Assembly: GCF_036370855.1 (NCBI RefSeq)
Contig: NC_088100.1
Location: 106,994,387-107,058,386 of the forward strand
Length of the DNA stretch: 64,000 nucleotides
Origin: Dromaius novaehollandiae
Lineage: Eukaryota; Chordata; Aves; Casuariiformes; Dromaiidae
Reading direction: 5' to 3'
The position numbers and the translations under genes were made by a program. Below are positions 39,430-51,471 of the stretch, one piece after another. The notes under the pieces are model-generated. The model made no database searches and was not told where the DNA came from. It saw only the letters and a list, made by a program, of their open reading frames with translations. How positions within the stretch are numbered: position 1 is the first letter of the stretch; each line of letters opens with the position of its first letter.

Positions 39430-40020
39430 CTGGTGTCTGTCATGTTTTTTTCTTTCAGCCTAATTGTATTTTTAATTATCTGGCGTGTTGCTTCAAGCCA
39501 AGGATATGCAATCAGTCAATGTTTGTTGGTTGAAATAGAAATAAACAATAGGTTAATATAAATGAAAGAGTGCTCTGGTTTATTGCCCAATGATAATGAG
39601 TACATTGTTGAGTGGATGCTTGCCTGAAGGCTTTGAAGATTGCTTTAGTTATTTATTTTTCTAAAGATGGGTAACTTTGTTCTATTTGCTTGGCTTCTTA
39701 GGAGTTTGAATAGACAAGAGGTGAAGCACAGTAAAGGTGGGTCTGGCTCCGAGCTCTGAGGGAGCCTGGAGGGAAAATGTGTTTTTGGACTCTGATCTCA
39801 TCCAAAAAATGTACCGCATTTCAATACCCTTAGATAGCTTACACATTGGAAATGCCAAGTAACCGGAAACTTTCGCTCCAAAGTCAACTCTGCTTTCATT
39901 AATAATTATTTTAAGATGGCATTCATAGAACAAAACAGTACTATATGGAGCAAAAATAGATCTGTGGGGAATTCAAGGCTGAGAAAGAGCTCATTCCACC
40001 ATCTCCACTCTCACAGTTAA
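39430..40020. promoter_or_regulatory. Candidate conserved non-coding element
   Basis: An AT-rich, non-repetitive block dense in TAAT cores, for example cctaattg, tttttaattatc, aacaataggttaat, caatgataatgag and cattaataattatttt. It lies about 12 kb upstream of HLX. This is inferred from motif density; no alignment was possible. Confidence 0.3.
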
Positions 40021-40339
40021 TTTTCAAAAATTGGTGTCTGGAGATGTGAGCGAGGTGTTCAGCCTACGTCACAGCAAGGAGCAGGCAAAGGGGAGAAAAG
40101 AGAGCTGCCCTCAAAATAATGACACCACCACCACGATACAGCGTTCAAACGCTGCCGGGGGACTGAAGGCCTCGTGCCGGGAAGCACCAAGTCCGCGCTG
40201 GGGAGCTCTGGCCACAGCCATCCGCAGGAGCTAACGGTGCTGCGCCTGCCTTCAGTCTCCCTGCCACAGGGGCGAAGACCCCTGGCACTGCCTGAAGGCA
40301 GGGAGTGTTTGTCTTCCTAATTTCTTTGGGTGATAGAGA

Positions 40340-40420
40340 TGTGTTTTTAACCCCATTTTACAGATGAGAAAGCTGAACCACAGAATATGAAGATGCATGT
40401 TTTACTGACAAATGTGGAAC
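40340..40420 (-). mobile_element. Ancient SINE trace (MIR / tRNA-SINE 3' core type)
   Basis: The + strand reads ccccattttacagatgagaa followed by agctgaaccacagaatatg. This closely resembles the widespread MIR-family core ccccattttacagatgagga plus aactgaggcacagag, which is the reverse complement of the element. Only about 80 bp remain. It could equally come from a related reptilian tRNA-derived SINE with the same core. Confidence 0.55.
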
Positions 40421-40489
40421 TTGACTTTTTCTTTTGGATCTGACCTGGTATCCCTTGGCTTACTTTCCTGTCATAAAGATGCCGCCTGT

Positions 40490-42420
40490 GCCTGTAATCT
40501 GCTTTTATAAGTCATGAAGATCATTATAAATATTATGAGATTTATCACTTCTGTATGTAATACGCCGATACTGGCAGCAATTTTTGAAAACACAACAGCA
40601 ACAAGAAGCATATGTTCTGAGATTCAAGTTAGTGAGATTTTTTTTCTGCCAAGGACAATAATTTTTTTCCTTTTTTTTTCAAAATAAACATCACGCTGGA
40701 ATGTGCTGCAGCAAATGGCTTGGGCTCTATTATATTTCATGCAGCTTTCTAAACAATTTTCAACCCTGCTGGCACAGTGTCAAACAGAAGGCAACCAACA
40801 ATAGCAAAATCCCATTAAAGCTGAGAAGGTTCCTTCCTGAGGTGAACACGGCCAGAAATAGTAATCTTGGCTCTCTTTTCAATTTGGCTTTGGGGACTAA
40901 TAATGCATGTTCTACTAATGGAAATTATCTAATTTCATCCAAGTGCAGCTCCAGAGAGAGCTGGGCTGACGCACAAACAGTCAATATAACAACATTCTTC
41001 TTGAAGAGCTGAACAATAGAGCTTTGGTGGGACTGTGATTAACAACGTCAAACTAAGAACAAACAGAAGGTGTAAAAATAGGCATCTGAGGAGTTGACAC
41101 AACGGACTATTTTTCATCTGTAAGGCCAGAGGAGAATAGCTTGTTAAATTCTATGCTTGGAGCACTTCATCAGATGTTGTGTGGAAGAACAAAAAAAAAA
41201 AAAAAAATCCCATTTCCCATCTGGATCTGAATGTACTAAGGAACTGCACATGCCTTATTAATATAAATCATGCTAGGAGTATAATTCCCATTAGCATTAA
41301 AGAACCATTTTTCAATGAAATACTCTTGCACCAGAAATGCCTATGGGAAATAACGATGTTTGCTTCATTTAAAGAGAATAGTAAAATACAGTGTAAAGCC
41401 CAAGAAGATAGAGACTCGTTTCTTCTCAGGAATGCTACGGGTTTTCAGGGCTATCACGAGATACCCCTTCCCTGTGCTGCAGGGCCGCATCCAGGCATGG
41501 GGTCAGCCTCTGTGCGGGAACGGGGCCGCCCGCCCCCAAGTAAGGAACAGGGCTGGGGCAAAGAGGCGCGATCGTGAATTTGGGCAGCGCTAGAGCCCAG
41601 AGGCAAAAAAGGGGCGCTGCTGCTGCCCAGCAGGCCCCCGCGGCTACCCAGGCTATGTGAGGGAAGGTGTCCAGCTTCCCTCCACCCTACCCTGCTTCCT
41701 CCTCAGCACTGCCTAAAATTTGGAGAGCACAAAGATGGCTTGGAGCCACCTCCCACTCCCTCTCGCCGGCTCAGTCTAACCTCACCCTGGAATTCTTTGT
41801 AGTCAACCTAAAAATATCACTCCCTGAAAACAAATGGCAGCTTCCATGATTATTTATCACTTTTCAAGAACGTGTCACTGACTACATTTCCCTTTAATAC
41901 TGGAGCCACAGCTGGACTCAAAATGTGCCTGGTACATTAAAAAGCAGAAGCATTAGAGGTACATGAAACTGCTGCATAGCTCATTAGCTTTGGTGCTTTG
42001 CCTGGTTTTCCCAGCACTTTGACTTCTGGCCTCTCGGGTCGTGCGGTACTTTGGTACCGACTCTGCAAGGAGCCGAATGTGCCTGGCGACGTTCACCGGG
42101 CAGACGCTCGCCCCAGTGTTTGTGTGGGCACGCGCCGACCTACGAACCTCAGTATTACCTTAGTTTCAGTGATGAATTAAATCTCGTTCCCCTGGTTTGA
42201 GCACAACAGCTCAGGTCTAGCTCTTAATGAAAGGAAGTTCTAGTCTTGCAACGCTAGGCAAAGTTTCCACCTATGGTTAAGCAGGTATGTTTATTTTTAA
42301 TTTTTACAAAATCTCAGGTAGCCATTTACTCGCTGTTATTTTTAGAGACCAAGAGGTGAGATTTGTGTTTTTATAAAATTCCTAGATGTGCATTTGGCAT
42401 TTGGGATTTTGCACATGACA
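40490..42420. promoter_or_regulatory. Cluster of candidate conserved non-coding elements
   Basis: Several AT-rich, repeat-poor segments (about 40490-40620, 40860-41090, 41210-41345, 41790-41900, 42285-42445) carry many ATTA/TAAT, TTATC and TGATTAA cores and no coding frame. A poly-A tract at about 41191-41207 separates two of them. They lie 9-11 kb upstream of HLX. This is inference from motif density only. Confidence 0.3.
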
Positions 42421-42445
42421 CAACACAATTAATTTACCTCTGCAT

Positions 42446-45400
42446 TGCGGCCAAAGGCATCCAGTAACAATCCCGCCGCACCCTCGTTCACCTCGTAGGT
42501 CACCCTCTCGGTTCCCGTCTGCTCAGGTGCTGCCAAAATTATGTCATTCTTCTCCTTCCTTTAAACAACAATAAAAATGATTAAACCTATGGAAATTACT
42601 AATAATGAAAGAAAGCCACACCAGAAGTAATACAACAATACACAAAATACTCATCCTTTCTTTTCTTAATTCCGTGTTGCACAACTCTTTCCAACAAGGT
42701 CACATTGCAGAACACCAGGGCCTTCACCAGCGTTGCTCTGTCTCAGCTGTCACACCCAGTTCATCCTAAATTCCCCCAGAAACCAGCCCCTTTCTCTGTG
42801 AGCAGCCAGCCCCAGTCCCCACTCCAAACACCAGTCCCACTCTCACCAGGCTCCTCATGCCAGCCTGCTCCTTTCCCACCCTCCTTCCATCCCAGTGCTT
42901 TTAAATTAGGCAGGTTCTCGGTGCTCAGATTCGGTGACCAACCTGAACTCACCCACAAGCACCCAGAAACCGCAATCATGGGGCAGCACAGCCCTGCCGG
43001 GCTGGGAACGCCCGCGCTTCTCCGTGGGACCGTGGAGGCCATGGTGCAGAGAGGTCCGCGTGGCCTCCACGCACACAAGCTCGGCAGAGGTGTTTAGCTC
43101 TTAAACAGCTTAACAAATACATGCCAAAAGTCTTTAGCCTGGCCAACTTCAGCAGATGCGTGAAGATGACAAAAAAAAATGGTTCTGGCATGTCCCTGAG
43201 CAAATTTCTGCTGCAAAGCATCAAGACGCTACAACTGTTCACGAAAACCCACCAGAATATTTTAATGATAGCAAACGTATTTCCCTCCAGGACGATCTCA
43301 GAAACAACAGAGCCGTGTTGCCTGAAATGTTCTCCCACAAACAAATTTACCCTGAGGCAGCTTCATGGGAAGAAACATTTTTTAACCCCAGGCGACAGCG
43401 TTGCACAGTCATAAATGCAGCATCTTCGAATGGAAAGCCGTGCCGCCTTCCTGACAGGCAACGAAAGCTCCCGCCTCAGCCGGCAGGAGACCCGGTTAAC
43501 GTCCGGGATTATCCTGGGTGGGGCCGACTGGCGTGCAAAATTCAAAGATGTGGTCCTCCGGGGAGAAATACGGGAAAGCTTCAGACCATAAAAGTGAAAA
43601 GCCTTACAGCTGAATTCATCCCCAGTGATTCCAGTGGCGATACACCAAGGCAAAATTTGACCCGTGAGGCTTGTTATTATTGCAGATTTTATTGCTAGTG
43701 TGCACTAGAGGGTGCTACTCTGTTAGTGTTTGGAAAAGATCATAGTAATAAGACTATCTTCAATGTCTTCATTCATTGGAAAGCCAGACTAAGTAGACTG
43801 AGTGGGCGCGTGTTGATATTCATATTACCGTTCAGTCTAGCCTCAAAATAAAATAGATTGCTTAGCTGGGAAAAAGAGAATTTCTTGGCTTGGAAAAGAT
43901 TTTATACATCTGGGGTCAAGGGTAAACATTTGGGTTAGACATGGTGACAAATGAAAGGAAAATATGGTCAGTCTTTCCTTTTTCTCTCTATTTCACAGTT
44001 CCAGGATGAAGGGACGCCTCAATAAGCTAGCTGAGAAATTGGAAAACAAAATAAGAGAATAGAGAGAGAATGCAGACACTGAAAATAATAAACCTTTGGA
44101 ATTCACTGCTGCAGGACGGATAATCAAATTCTCATGATAAAATTTTGTAGCAGAAATAAAAGCGAAGTAATTTTATGGCTGTTACAGCGTTTTGGCAAAG
44201 ATAAGGGTAACCAGATCTCAGGCACTGAGATATAAAATGATGTGTTAGAGGTATCAGTAGGAAATGACTTCCCTCATGTGCTGCATTGCTCCATTGACTG
44301 TGCATGTTCTGTTTTTGTTTCCATTTGCCTAAAGCGTGGAGTAATGGCTATTTCTGTAGGCAGCATCCCAGACCAATGATAGCGCAATTCCTGTGCTCCC
44401 ACTTCCATAGTGCAGGAGCCTGGAATTCGCTGCGGCTGCATGACCTGCTGAGCGCGGGAGCGGGAGGAGGGTGAGAGACCGTCCGACGCGCTGCAGGCCC
44501 TTCCCGGGCAGAAACCCCCCCAGTGCTGCTCCACGCAAAGGGTGTGCTGGAGGGGAGCCTCCCTCCTCATCCTCCCGGTTATCTGGCAGTGAGAGAATTG
44601 GGCATTAAAGGACCCCGAGGAGCCTGGCAAGGAGACGCGGTTAGCTGTCCAGGGCGCTGAGAAGGAGGGGGGAAACCACTGCTGGACTTCATCCGCTCTA
44701 GATCCAGCTCCAGTGAGGGAAGTGACTCTGGAGGGCGTTACATATATGCTATATAATCTGGCATGTTTATTTATTGCACCATAAAACCTCTGTGACTGGC
44801 AGTTCCACTTGGTATTCACCAGAAAGCATCTCCCTTGGGCAAAGCGGGTTAAATTGGGATTTTTAAAGGCCATGGTGGCATTATTCTGTTAGGATTTTAA
44901 ATACACTCATAACAAAGAAAGGACTGGTTTTAAAGCTCCCGAGACCGATGTGTACCGACTGTGTATAAATCCACTCGGAACATGAAAGGGGGAGTTAGGA
45001 GAAAACCAAACCAAAACAAAAAAGCTGTTTTTAAATCCAGATGAGTTTTGCAGAGTAATTTTCTTCTAGAAACTTAGAAACTTAACTTCCTTCATGGGTT
45101 GATTTTGCTTTTTATATCACTGCATTCTGATAGGTTTATTTCCAGCTATTTTCCCCACACTTTTTGACCACTGTTGGCAAGAAGGAGGAAACTGCTTCTT
45201 ACTGAAAGTTTTATTATGCAGTTATTAGTATTTCCTTCTTCGATACTGCATGGTTTTTCCACACAGCGAGTTTAACGTGCTGTTGCTGGAGGGGCCGTAG
45301 GCCTAATGCATCACTGCGCAACCCCAGCTTGGTTTCATTGAAACAGATGAGGTTGCGCTGACAAAAGCTTAGCAATGATGACCAGCTATGGGAATACAAA

Positions 45401-47650
45401 TTCCCAAGTTGTGTTTCCATCCGTATTTGCACCTTACCATGTTACCTGCACTGACAAACACTGGGCTTGTTTTTGACAAGAGCAGTTTGCTCCAGTTAAG
45501 GAACTGCCCCTTTGGGTCTTGGTTTAAAATTGGTGCAATTATACTCTCCTGTCAGACTTGAGAAATACCTGTGAATGATCCTTCTGCTTTGTGAATTGCC
45601 TTCGTTTTATGCGGTGATGTTATTTTCAGTTGCTGCACACTGTTCAAACTAAACCTGGCATGCGTATGAAAATGTTTCTCTTGTCAGCAATTACAGTAGA
45701 TCAGCACTTAAGAACAGTAGGTCAGCACTTCTGTGAGTCACATCACCTTTAACCAGCTATTGGGGGTTAATTGCAGAATAGCTCTCTGCAGACCTCTCTG
45801 TTTGTGTGGCCTGGAAAATCACTGCTAGCCTGTCGTAATTCCCTCTCTGAGCGGATTATGGTCTGACTGCAGCGCAAAGGTGGAGTAACCTACGAAATCA
45901 GTCACATGGATGGAAATGTAAGTAAACTCAGGCCCTTTCCATGTGAGAAAGACCCTTTTTCAGACTGCAGGAAGTAGCTCCAAGAGGCAGCACTTAAATG
46001 AGGTTGTGACCTGATGAGAGCCCAGGGCAGGGTTGCAATGGTCCTGCCACCCCCCTTCCCCAAGGCATGTTTCCCCTGGCTCCCCCACATTGGCCAGCCC
46101 CATGATAAATAAACTAGTTTGGGGAACTACAACAGCATAAACCTTTTTCTTTTTGGCAGTGTTAACAGTTAAACATCTCTGGGGATGGAAAGGGAGCTGG
46201 GGATGAAGTGAGTGTGGTACATCGGTGCTTCAGTTTAGAGCAGCTTGAAACTGTTACGGCATTGCAGGTCCACAGTTCCTGGCTCCCAGCACAGCATCAG
46301 CTGCCTAAACCTGGGGTTCACAAAAGCCGGCACATCGAGTGAATATCTGCCTGAACTAACCCATAGAAAAGCCCGAAGAAGGGACTGTCCTGACCCTGCT
46401 GCTCTTCAGAACATAGGCTCCCTTCTCCGGGCTGCGGAGAGACACTTCTTTCCAACTGCTGTTTATTATCTTGACCCTTTTCTAAGATTTATATGCCTAC
46501 AGCTTTTCATGCAGAAAAAGGAAGAAGTCACTCCTTTCTCTGCAAGCATGTCTGTGGAGAGATGTAGAGCTCTCTCACATCCCAGATGTCCGAGTTAGGC
46601 TCTCAGGTGAGGGAAGAGAATCAGTGTGCTCAAGTCCTTCCTCTGAGGGGCCCTGCAAAATTATGCAGCATTTTGGGATGGCTGCAGAAATTCTTTCCTC
46701 TTGAAACCAGTTGGCTTCATGTAACTAACATATTTATTGGACCAGCTGTTGAAAGAAAGAGGTAGAGATCGCAAACATGCAAGTGTGAGCCTAACTCTCC
46801 AGTTTAGTGGCTGGTGTATTGCCCCTGGAGCTGGGAACCTCAGGTTTTGATCTGCGCTCCACTGAATGCTTGCTATGAAATATGGACCTAATTCAGTGGG
46901 GCAATTTTTGGAACCATTTAAATTCAGAAAACTCCATGGTGTTGCTGAAGATAAAGCCTACATGTTGCAGAAGAACGCCAGGACTGAGGCCTGGAGGCAG
47001 ATGTGCTCGTTTTCTCTTGTTGAAGAGGGCTGCACCTTGCAGGGAACCCCTTGAGAACGGCCATCAGGCCACAGAACTGAAACGCAAGTGGCTCTGAGCG
47101 GTGTTTTAGTTGTCAAGTTGGTAAGGCAGACTAGCATGAGCACTCCTGTAGAGCAGACAATCAGTGCTGAAGAACAGATGACTACAGTATTGGCATTCAG
47201 AGGTTCTTTTTTTTAAATTCAAACTAATTTTAGCATGCCCTGTGGACTCAATTCCCACTAAGGATTCCTGTGTACCCCAAAACCTCTCCGTGATACAAAC
47301 CAATGCCCTGTAATTGATAACGATCAGGTGATTCCCTTCAAAAGCCCACTCTTAATCCAAACTAAAACACTAGTGTAAACGTGCCCCAAGCAGACCGAAA
47401 TCCTGTCCTACCAGATAGAAACCCAGATGCAGGCTGTTTCCAGGCACCCTCTGCTTATGCTCATCAAATGACACAGCGTAACACAATCATCACTTATTGA
47501 CCCAGGTATTCAACTAAATAACGCATTAAACGCTAGAACAGAAACATCAAGCAGTTGACCAGCTTAGCCACTTAATTCACTTGTGGTTCTGGGCAGTTCC
47601 TGCCGGCAGTGTCTGCACTTCTGTTGAGCATTTCAGATAACAAATTGTTG
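42446..47650. other. Intergenic, no gene seen
   Basis: The longest frames (43156-43698 plus, 180 codons; 44274-44873 minus, 199 codons) show no domain or gene context. A CTCF-like motif lies at 43702-43714. A possible tRNA-derived SINE head is listed separately near 46800. Confidence 0.55.
46798..46866 (+). mobile_element. Possible tRNA-derived SINE head (MIR-like), weak
   Basis: The sequence has tttagtggctggtgtattg, then ctggagctgggaacctcagg, then ttttgatctgcgctccact. This parallels tRNA-derived SINE heads (tagtggttagagc, ctggagcc, gggttcgaatcc, ctctgccact). It is short and degraded. Confidence 0.35.
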
Positions 47651-47935
47651 ATCAGCTGAGGGAAGTATAATCAGGCTTGTGGTGCATTCCTGTGGCCGGC
47701 CTCCAGCTGCAGATCCCCGGGGGGGACGCTGCCTGCTCTGCCTGCGGTGACATTCAGCAGCCCCAGGGCAGCGCTCAGCCTCACAGCGAGCTGCACGGGC
47801 AAAAACGATTACGGCTGGCGGAAAACCAGGCCCCAGGTGACCTCCACGCCAGCCTGCAGAGTGCCCCTGCGGAGGTTTTAAAGACGAGTGTGGGGAATGT
47901 ATTTCCTCGCACTGGTTCACACTGCCTGGAAACAC

Positions 47936-48010
47936 CCCGCGCAGCGCCCGCCCCGCGCAGCGCCCTGTCCCCGCGCAGCGCACAGCCCGCGCAGCGCCCG
48001 CCGCGCCGCA
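47936..48010. repeat. GC-rich minisatellite, unit about CCGCGCAGCGCCC
   Basis: Four to five imperfect copies of CCGCGCAGCGC with variable 4-9 bp spacers in tandem. Confidence 0.8.
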
Positions 48011-48454
48011 GCCGCTCGCCAGGTGGCGCCAGAGAACCGGGTTTGGGTCGGCGCCGGGCCGGGCCGGGCCGGGCGGCTGCGGGGGCGCCGCGGCGGTGCT
48101 CGGCGCTGCCGCCTGCGGGGCTGCGGCGGGGGTGGGCGGCGCGGGGAGGGGGCGGCGGTAGCGACAGGAGTGCCGGCAGCGGGGACAGTGCCGTGCCGGT
48201 TCCTGCTGGCGGGGTTGCTACGAGGTTGTATGTGCGTATATATGTGTATGTGGCGCACGCGTGGCTGTGCGGGGCTGCGGCGGGCGGGCAGCGCGGGAGT
48301 AGCGCGGAGCTGCGCTGCCTCCCGGTGCAGCGGCCCCGTCGCATCGTGGCCTGCAGGGCCCGGCCCTTGGCGGGATGCGCCTTGGCGCTGGTCTTTTTTC
48401 CTCCCGTATTAAAAACTCGAATAATTCTTTTCCACCTCCTTTGTCGGCCTCAGG

Positions 48455-48516
48455 GAAAAAAAAAAAAAAAAAAAAAAAGTCCTTCGAGACTCCATTCCGA
48501 AAAAAAAAAAAAAAAA
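48455..48516. repeat. Two A homopolymers
   Basis: Runs of about 24 A (48455-48478) and about 16 A (48501-48516) separated by a short non-repetitive segment. Confidence 0.9.
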
Positions 48517-49780
48517 TCATCGCTGCTGCCTGCATAGTTCATTCGCCGCCTTCTCGAGTCCCTCGGAAAGCAAGATTAAAGGGGAAAGTCGCAGCTGTAT
48601 ATTTACGTTTTCATTGCTAGAAGGGAATTGATTTCCTTGCATTTATTTTTGTAGTTGCAATACACAAGGGCGGATTTGCGTCACCAAAGCAACTTGCTGG
48701 TCGAGATAAAGTTGCACAAATATTGAAAAGGGAAGTGCTCGCGCTCATTATGAAGTTTTTCTCCGGAAGAAATAAGGATTTCTGCTGTATCCTAAAATAC
48801 TAAAGCCGCTTCTATTTTGGGACAAATCTCGCAGGCACATCCGCTCATTTAGTCCGAGTTGGAACCTCTCAAAAAACAGGAGATGACCTGGACTGCAGCG
48901 AGCCCCGGGTTTCCTGCAGCCTTCTCGCTCCTTGCGAGGGGAGGCGGCGCTGGGGCGTAGCTGCGGGCCGCGGGGCCGCCTGCGGCGGGCGAGGGGCCGC
49001 TGCCCCGGGCCTCGGGGCGGGAGCCGGCGCGGAGGCCTGCGGAGGGCTGGCGCTGGAGGCAGGGCCTGCTCCGCGCGTCGCTGCGGCCCCCCGGCCCGGG
49101 GGCCGGTGCCCCCGGCCTTTGGGGAGAGGAGACGGCCCTGCCCGCGGCGGGCAGGTGCTCTCGGCCGCAGCGGGCTTTGCAGCCCGGGGGGCGCGGAGGA
49201 TGCGCGGGGGGCGCATGGGCACCGCTGCGAGCTGGGCGCAGAGCACCGCGGCCGGGGGCCCCGTCGGGCCGCGTCCAGGCCGGGAAGGCACCTGCCTGCC
49301 GCCCGGGCTCGGGCTTCCCGGCTCCCTCGCCAGCCCGAGGCCCAGCCCGGGGGTCAAGTGCTTTAGTGCAACGTGTTTAGTATTTCCTTTTGGGTTATTT
49401 TTGTCCCGGCTGGATGAAAGCGCCGACCTAGCACTTGTCTGAGCGCCGGCCCGCGGGAAGGCCGGGCTTCCAGCAGCGGCAGCAAAATCAGGGAGCCCCG
49501 GGGAGGGGGGGGGGGGGGGGCGGGGGGCCGCGGGGGCTGCCAGGCCTCGGCGCCCGGGGCCCTTCGCTGCGCCGGCGGGCGGCCAGCGCCGAGCACTGCG
49601 GGCGGCCGCGGCGCTGCGCGGGACGAGGCGGGGGCGCGTAAGGCCCCACGGGGCCCCGAGGCGCGCGGTGCCGCCGCCGCGCTCCCCGTGCAGGCAAAGG
49701 GCCGCCGCGTCCCCGGGGGGGCGGGCGGCGTTTCTCGCTGGGGCTGCCCGTCACCAGGTGTGCGGGGTGCGGAGGGAAGC

Positions 49781-50700
49781 GCAGCTTTAAAACGGGGGAG
49801 AGGTTTGCCTGAAAAAAAGGCAAAAAGAAAAACTTTTTTGCCCTCATTGCTGGGCGCGCAGCCCCGGGGTGATATAACAGCAATATCAACAGCACTAACA
49901 AGTTTACGAGAAAATTTCCCTTGCTCAGGTTGGATGCAGTGGGGATAACTCACTTCGTTGCCCTTATGTAAACCAGGCTGATGCCACGGCTCTGCCTGGC
50001 CGTAGAAACGCCAGGGAAACTGGAGTCGTTTGATCCGGTCTGGAATCAACAGACTCGCTGTCAGGTCATCTGCTCGGGGGAAATCAAGGGGGGAGATGCA
50101 AGGAGAAATGACTTTCCACTGTCGAAGTGGGAAAAGTTCAGACCTAATCAAACGTTTCTTTCACTGCCTTCGGTTTTTGGACGCATCCCGGCAAGCCGTC
50201 GCTTTTATTTTTCGATTTCGCCTCACTAATAAAAACCAAACCAAACCAAACCAAAGCTGTGCCTGGGTTTTCCTTCTGAATGAGCTTCGCAAATACACGT
50301 GCATATGGATATGTTGGCATTTGCCGAAGAAACGCATTCACTCTCGATTACAGGTGGTTTCAATATTCGTGTATAAGCTACGTCTTCATATCTGACGAAA
50401 GAAAAATAGTTTGGCTTTCCGGCAGTTCCCCGAAAACGCTCAGAATTTTGGAAGCTATTTGAAAAAATAATCTTTGAAATAAAAACATAGCAACCCTGGA
50501 ATCGTCTGACCAAGAAGCCTGCTTGCTGACGATGAAGGGCAGCAAAAGTTTCGCATGCCTGAGCTGTGAAATCTACAATTAAAAAATGTTTTTCCAGAAT
50601 CAGGTCGGGGGAAATGTGGATGTCGGAGGGAGAAAAAGCACAAAAGACGCTTGGACGAATTTGTCCGTAAAATATTCCAGAGAACGAAATTTATGATTGT
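49781..50700. other. HLX upstream flank
   Basis: A moderate-GC interval without a supportable gene. It includes a short (CCAAA)n array at about 50235-50255. Confidence 0.6.
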
Positions 50701-51010
50701 GTTCTAAAAAGGGCGTTTGATTCGGTTTTCAACGGTTTAGATTATTACGAACCAGTGTTTAAGGTGAATTTGCTGTGCAAACAGATGCAGACACTTGGCC
50801 GGCGAACATAGTAAAAATCTATAAAATGTCATTGTCTCCAGGATGCAATTAATTAGCCACTGCTAATACAGCGTTCAATGTGCGTGGGCCCAGAATCGCT
50901 CGGAGCCCACATAAATACATATGTTGCGTGCATTACTATACACTCATTTTGTTACAGAGCGGCCAAGGCTCATTTATCTGGGAAGGAAACATATTTCTTT
51001 GGGAGTAATT
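50700..51010. promoter_or_regulatory. Candidate HLX proximal regulatory block
   Basis: A non-repetitive AT-rich stretch with a close pair of homeodomain cores (gcaattaattagcc and ctgctaatacag near 50845-50875), a CATAAATACATATG segment, and no reading frame. It lies 0.5-0.9 kb upstream of the probable HLX start site. Its position and motifs suggest a proximal enhancer; conservation untested. Confidence 0.35.
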
Positions 51011-51358
51011 TTCGAGCTCTTTCAGGAGACGGATCTGGCTCTCATCGGGAAGGATTTGCCTGCATGGTTCACTCAGACAGTCTGAAATCACGGCGGCAAA
51101 GGGCGCTGCGGTGGCTGTGTGATTTTTTAAATGGATTAATTTAAACTGATTCATTTAAATTGATTAAGTTAAATTTTATTTATTTATTTATTTATTGCAG
51201 AGCCGGCGGCGTTCGTGCGGCCGCGCAGGGCGGAATCGGAGGAGCCGGCGTGTGCGCGCAGGCGGCGCTGCCTGCGAGGGAGCCGAGCTCCCTGCCGGGG
51301 CCCGGGCCGCGGAGGGGAGCGCGGAGGCGAGGCGAGGGCCCGCTGCCGAGAGCGGCCG

Positions 51359-51400
51359 CGCCGGGCCGGGCCGGGCCGGGCCGGGCCGGGCCGGGCCGGG
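51359..51400. repeat. (CCGGG)n pentanucleotide array in the HLX promoter
   Basis: Seven to eight near-perfect tandem CCGGG/GGGCC units just upstream of the GC boxes. A shorter run of the same unit occurs near 48052-48074. Confidence 0.9.
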
Positions 51401-51471
51401 CGGCGGGCGCGCGCCCCCGCGCCGCGCGCTCCGCACTTGTCCCGCCGGGCGCGGAGGCGGGGCGGCGCGGC

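Larger units (their letters stand above)
47690..49780. promoter_or_regulatory. CpG island upstream of HLX
   Basis: Two very GC- and CpG-rich lobes (about 47690-48400 and 48890-49780) flank an AT-richer core at 48410-48860. The lobes contain GC boxes, a pentanucleotide GGGCC run near 48052-48074 and a GC minisatellite. Long overlapping frames on both strands arise from the lack of stop codons in GC-rich DNA and are not treated as genes. An island 2-4 kb upstream of a homeobox gene commonly marks an alternative or divergent non-coding promoter; human HLX has an antisense RNA, HLX-AS1. Transcription is not shown here. Confidence 0.75.

Noticed and set aside
43156..43698. 180-codon + frame with fairly balanced composition
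   Set aside because: Considered as a small gene, but no domain, no splice or promoter context, a Lys run from poly-A, and no sign of codon bias.
48455..48516. A runs as the tail of a processed pseudogene
   Set aside because: No upstream sequence resembles a known mRNA and no target-site duplication was seen.
47677..48537. Open frame of 286 codons on + in the upstream CpG island
   Set aside because: Very GC-rich DNA lacks stop codons; equally long frames exist on the opposite strand and in other phases, and the product is low-complexity Arg/Ala/Gly/Pro ending in poly-Lys/Ser from A runs.
49363..50151. Minus-strand open frame of 262 codons
   Set aside because: Compositional artefact of the CpG island; poly-Pro/Arg product with no domain.
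6258..51000. Orthologue of C1orf115, which lies near MTARC genes in mammals
   Set aside because: No frame resembles it; in human it lies on the far side of the MTARC pair, outside the region covered here.
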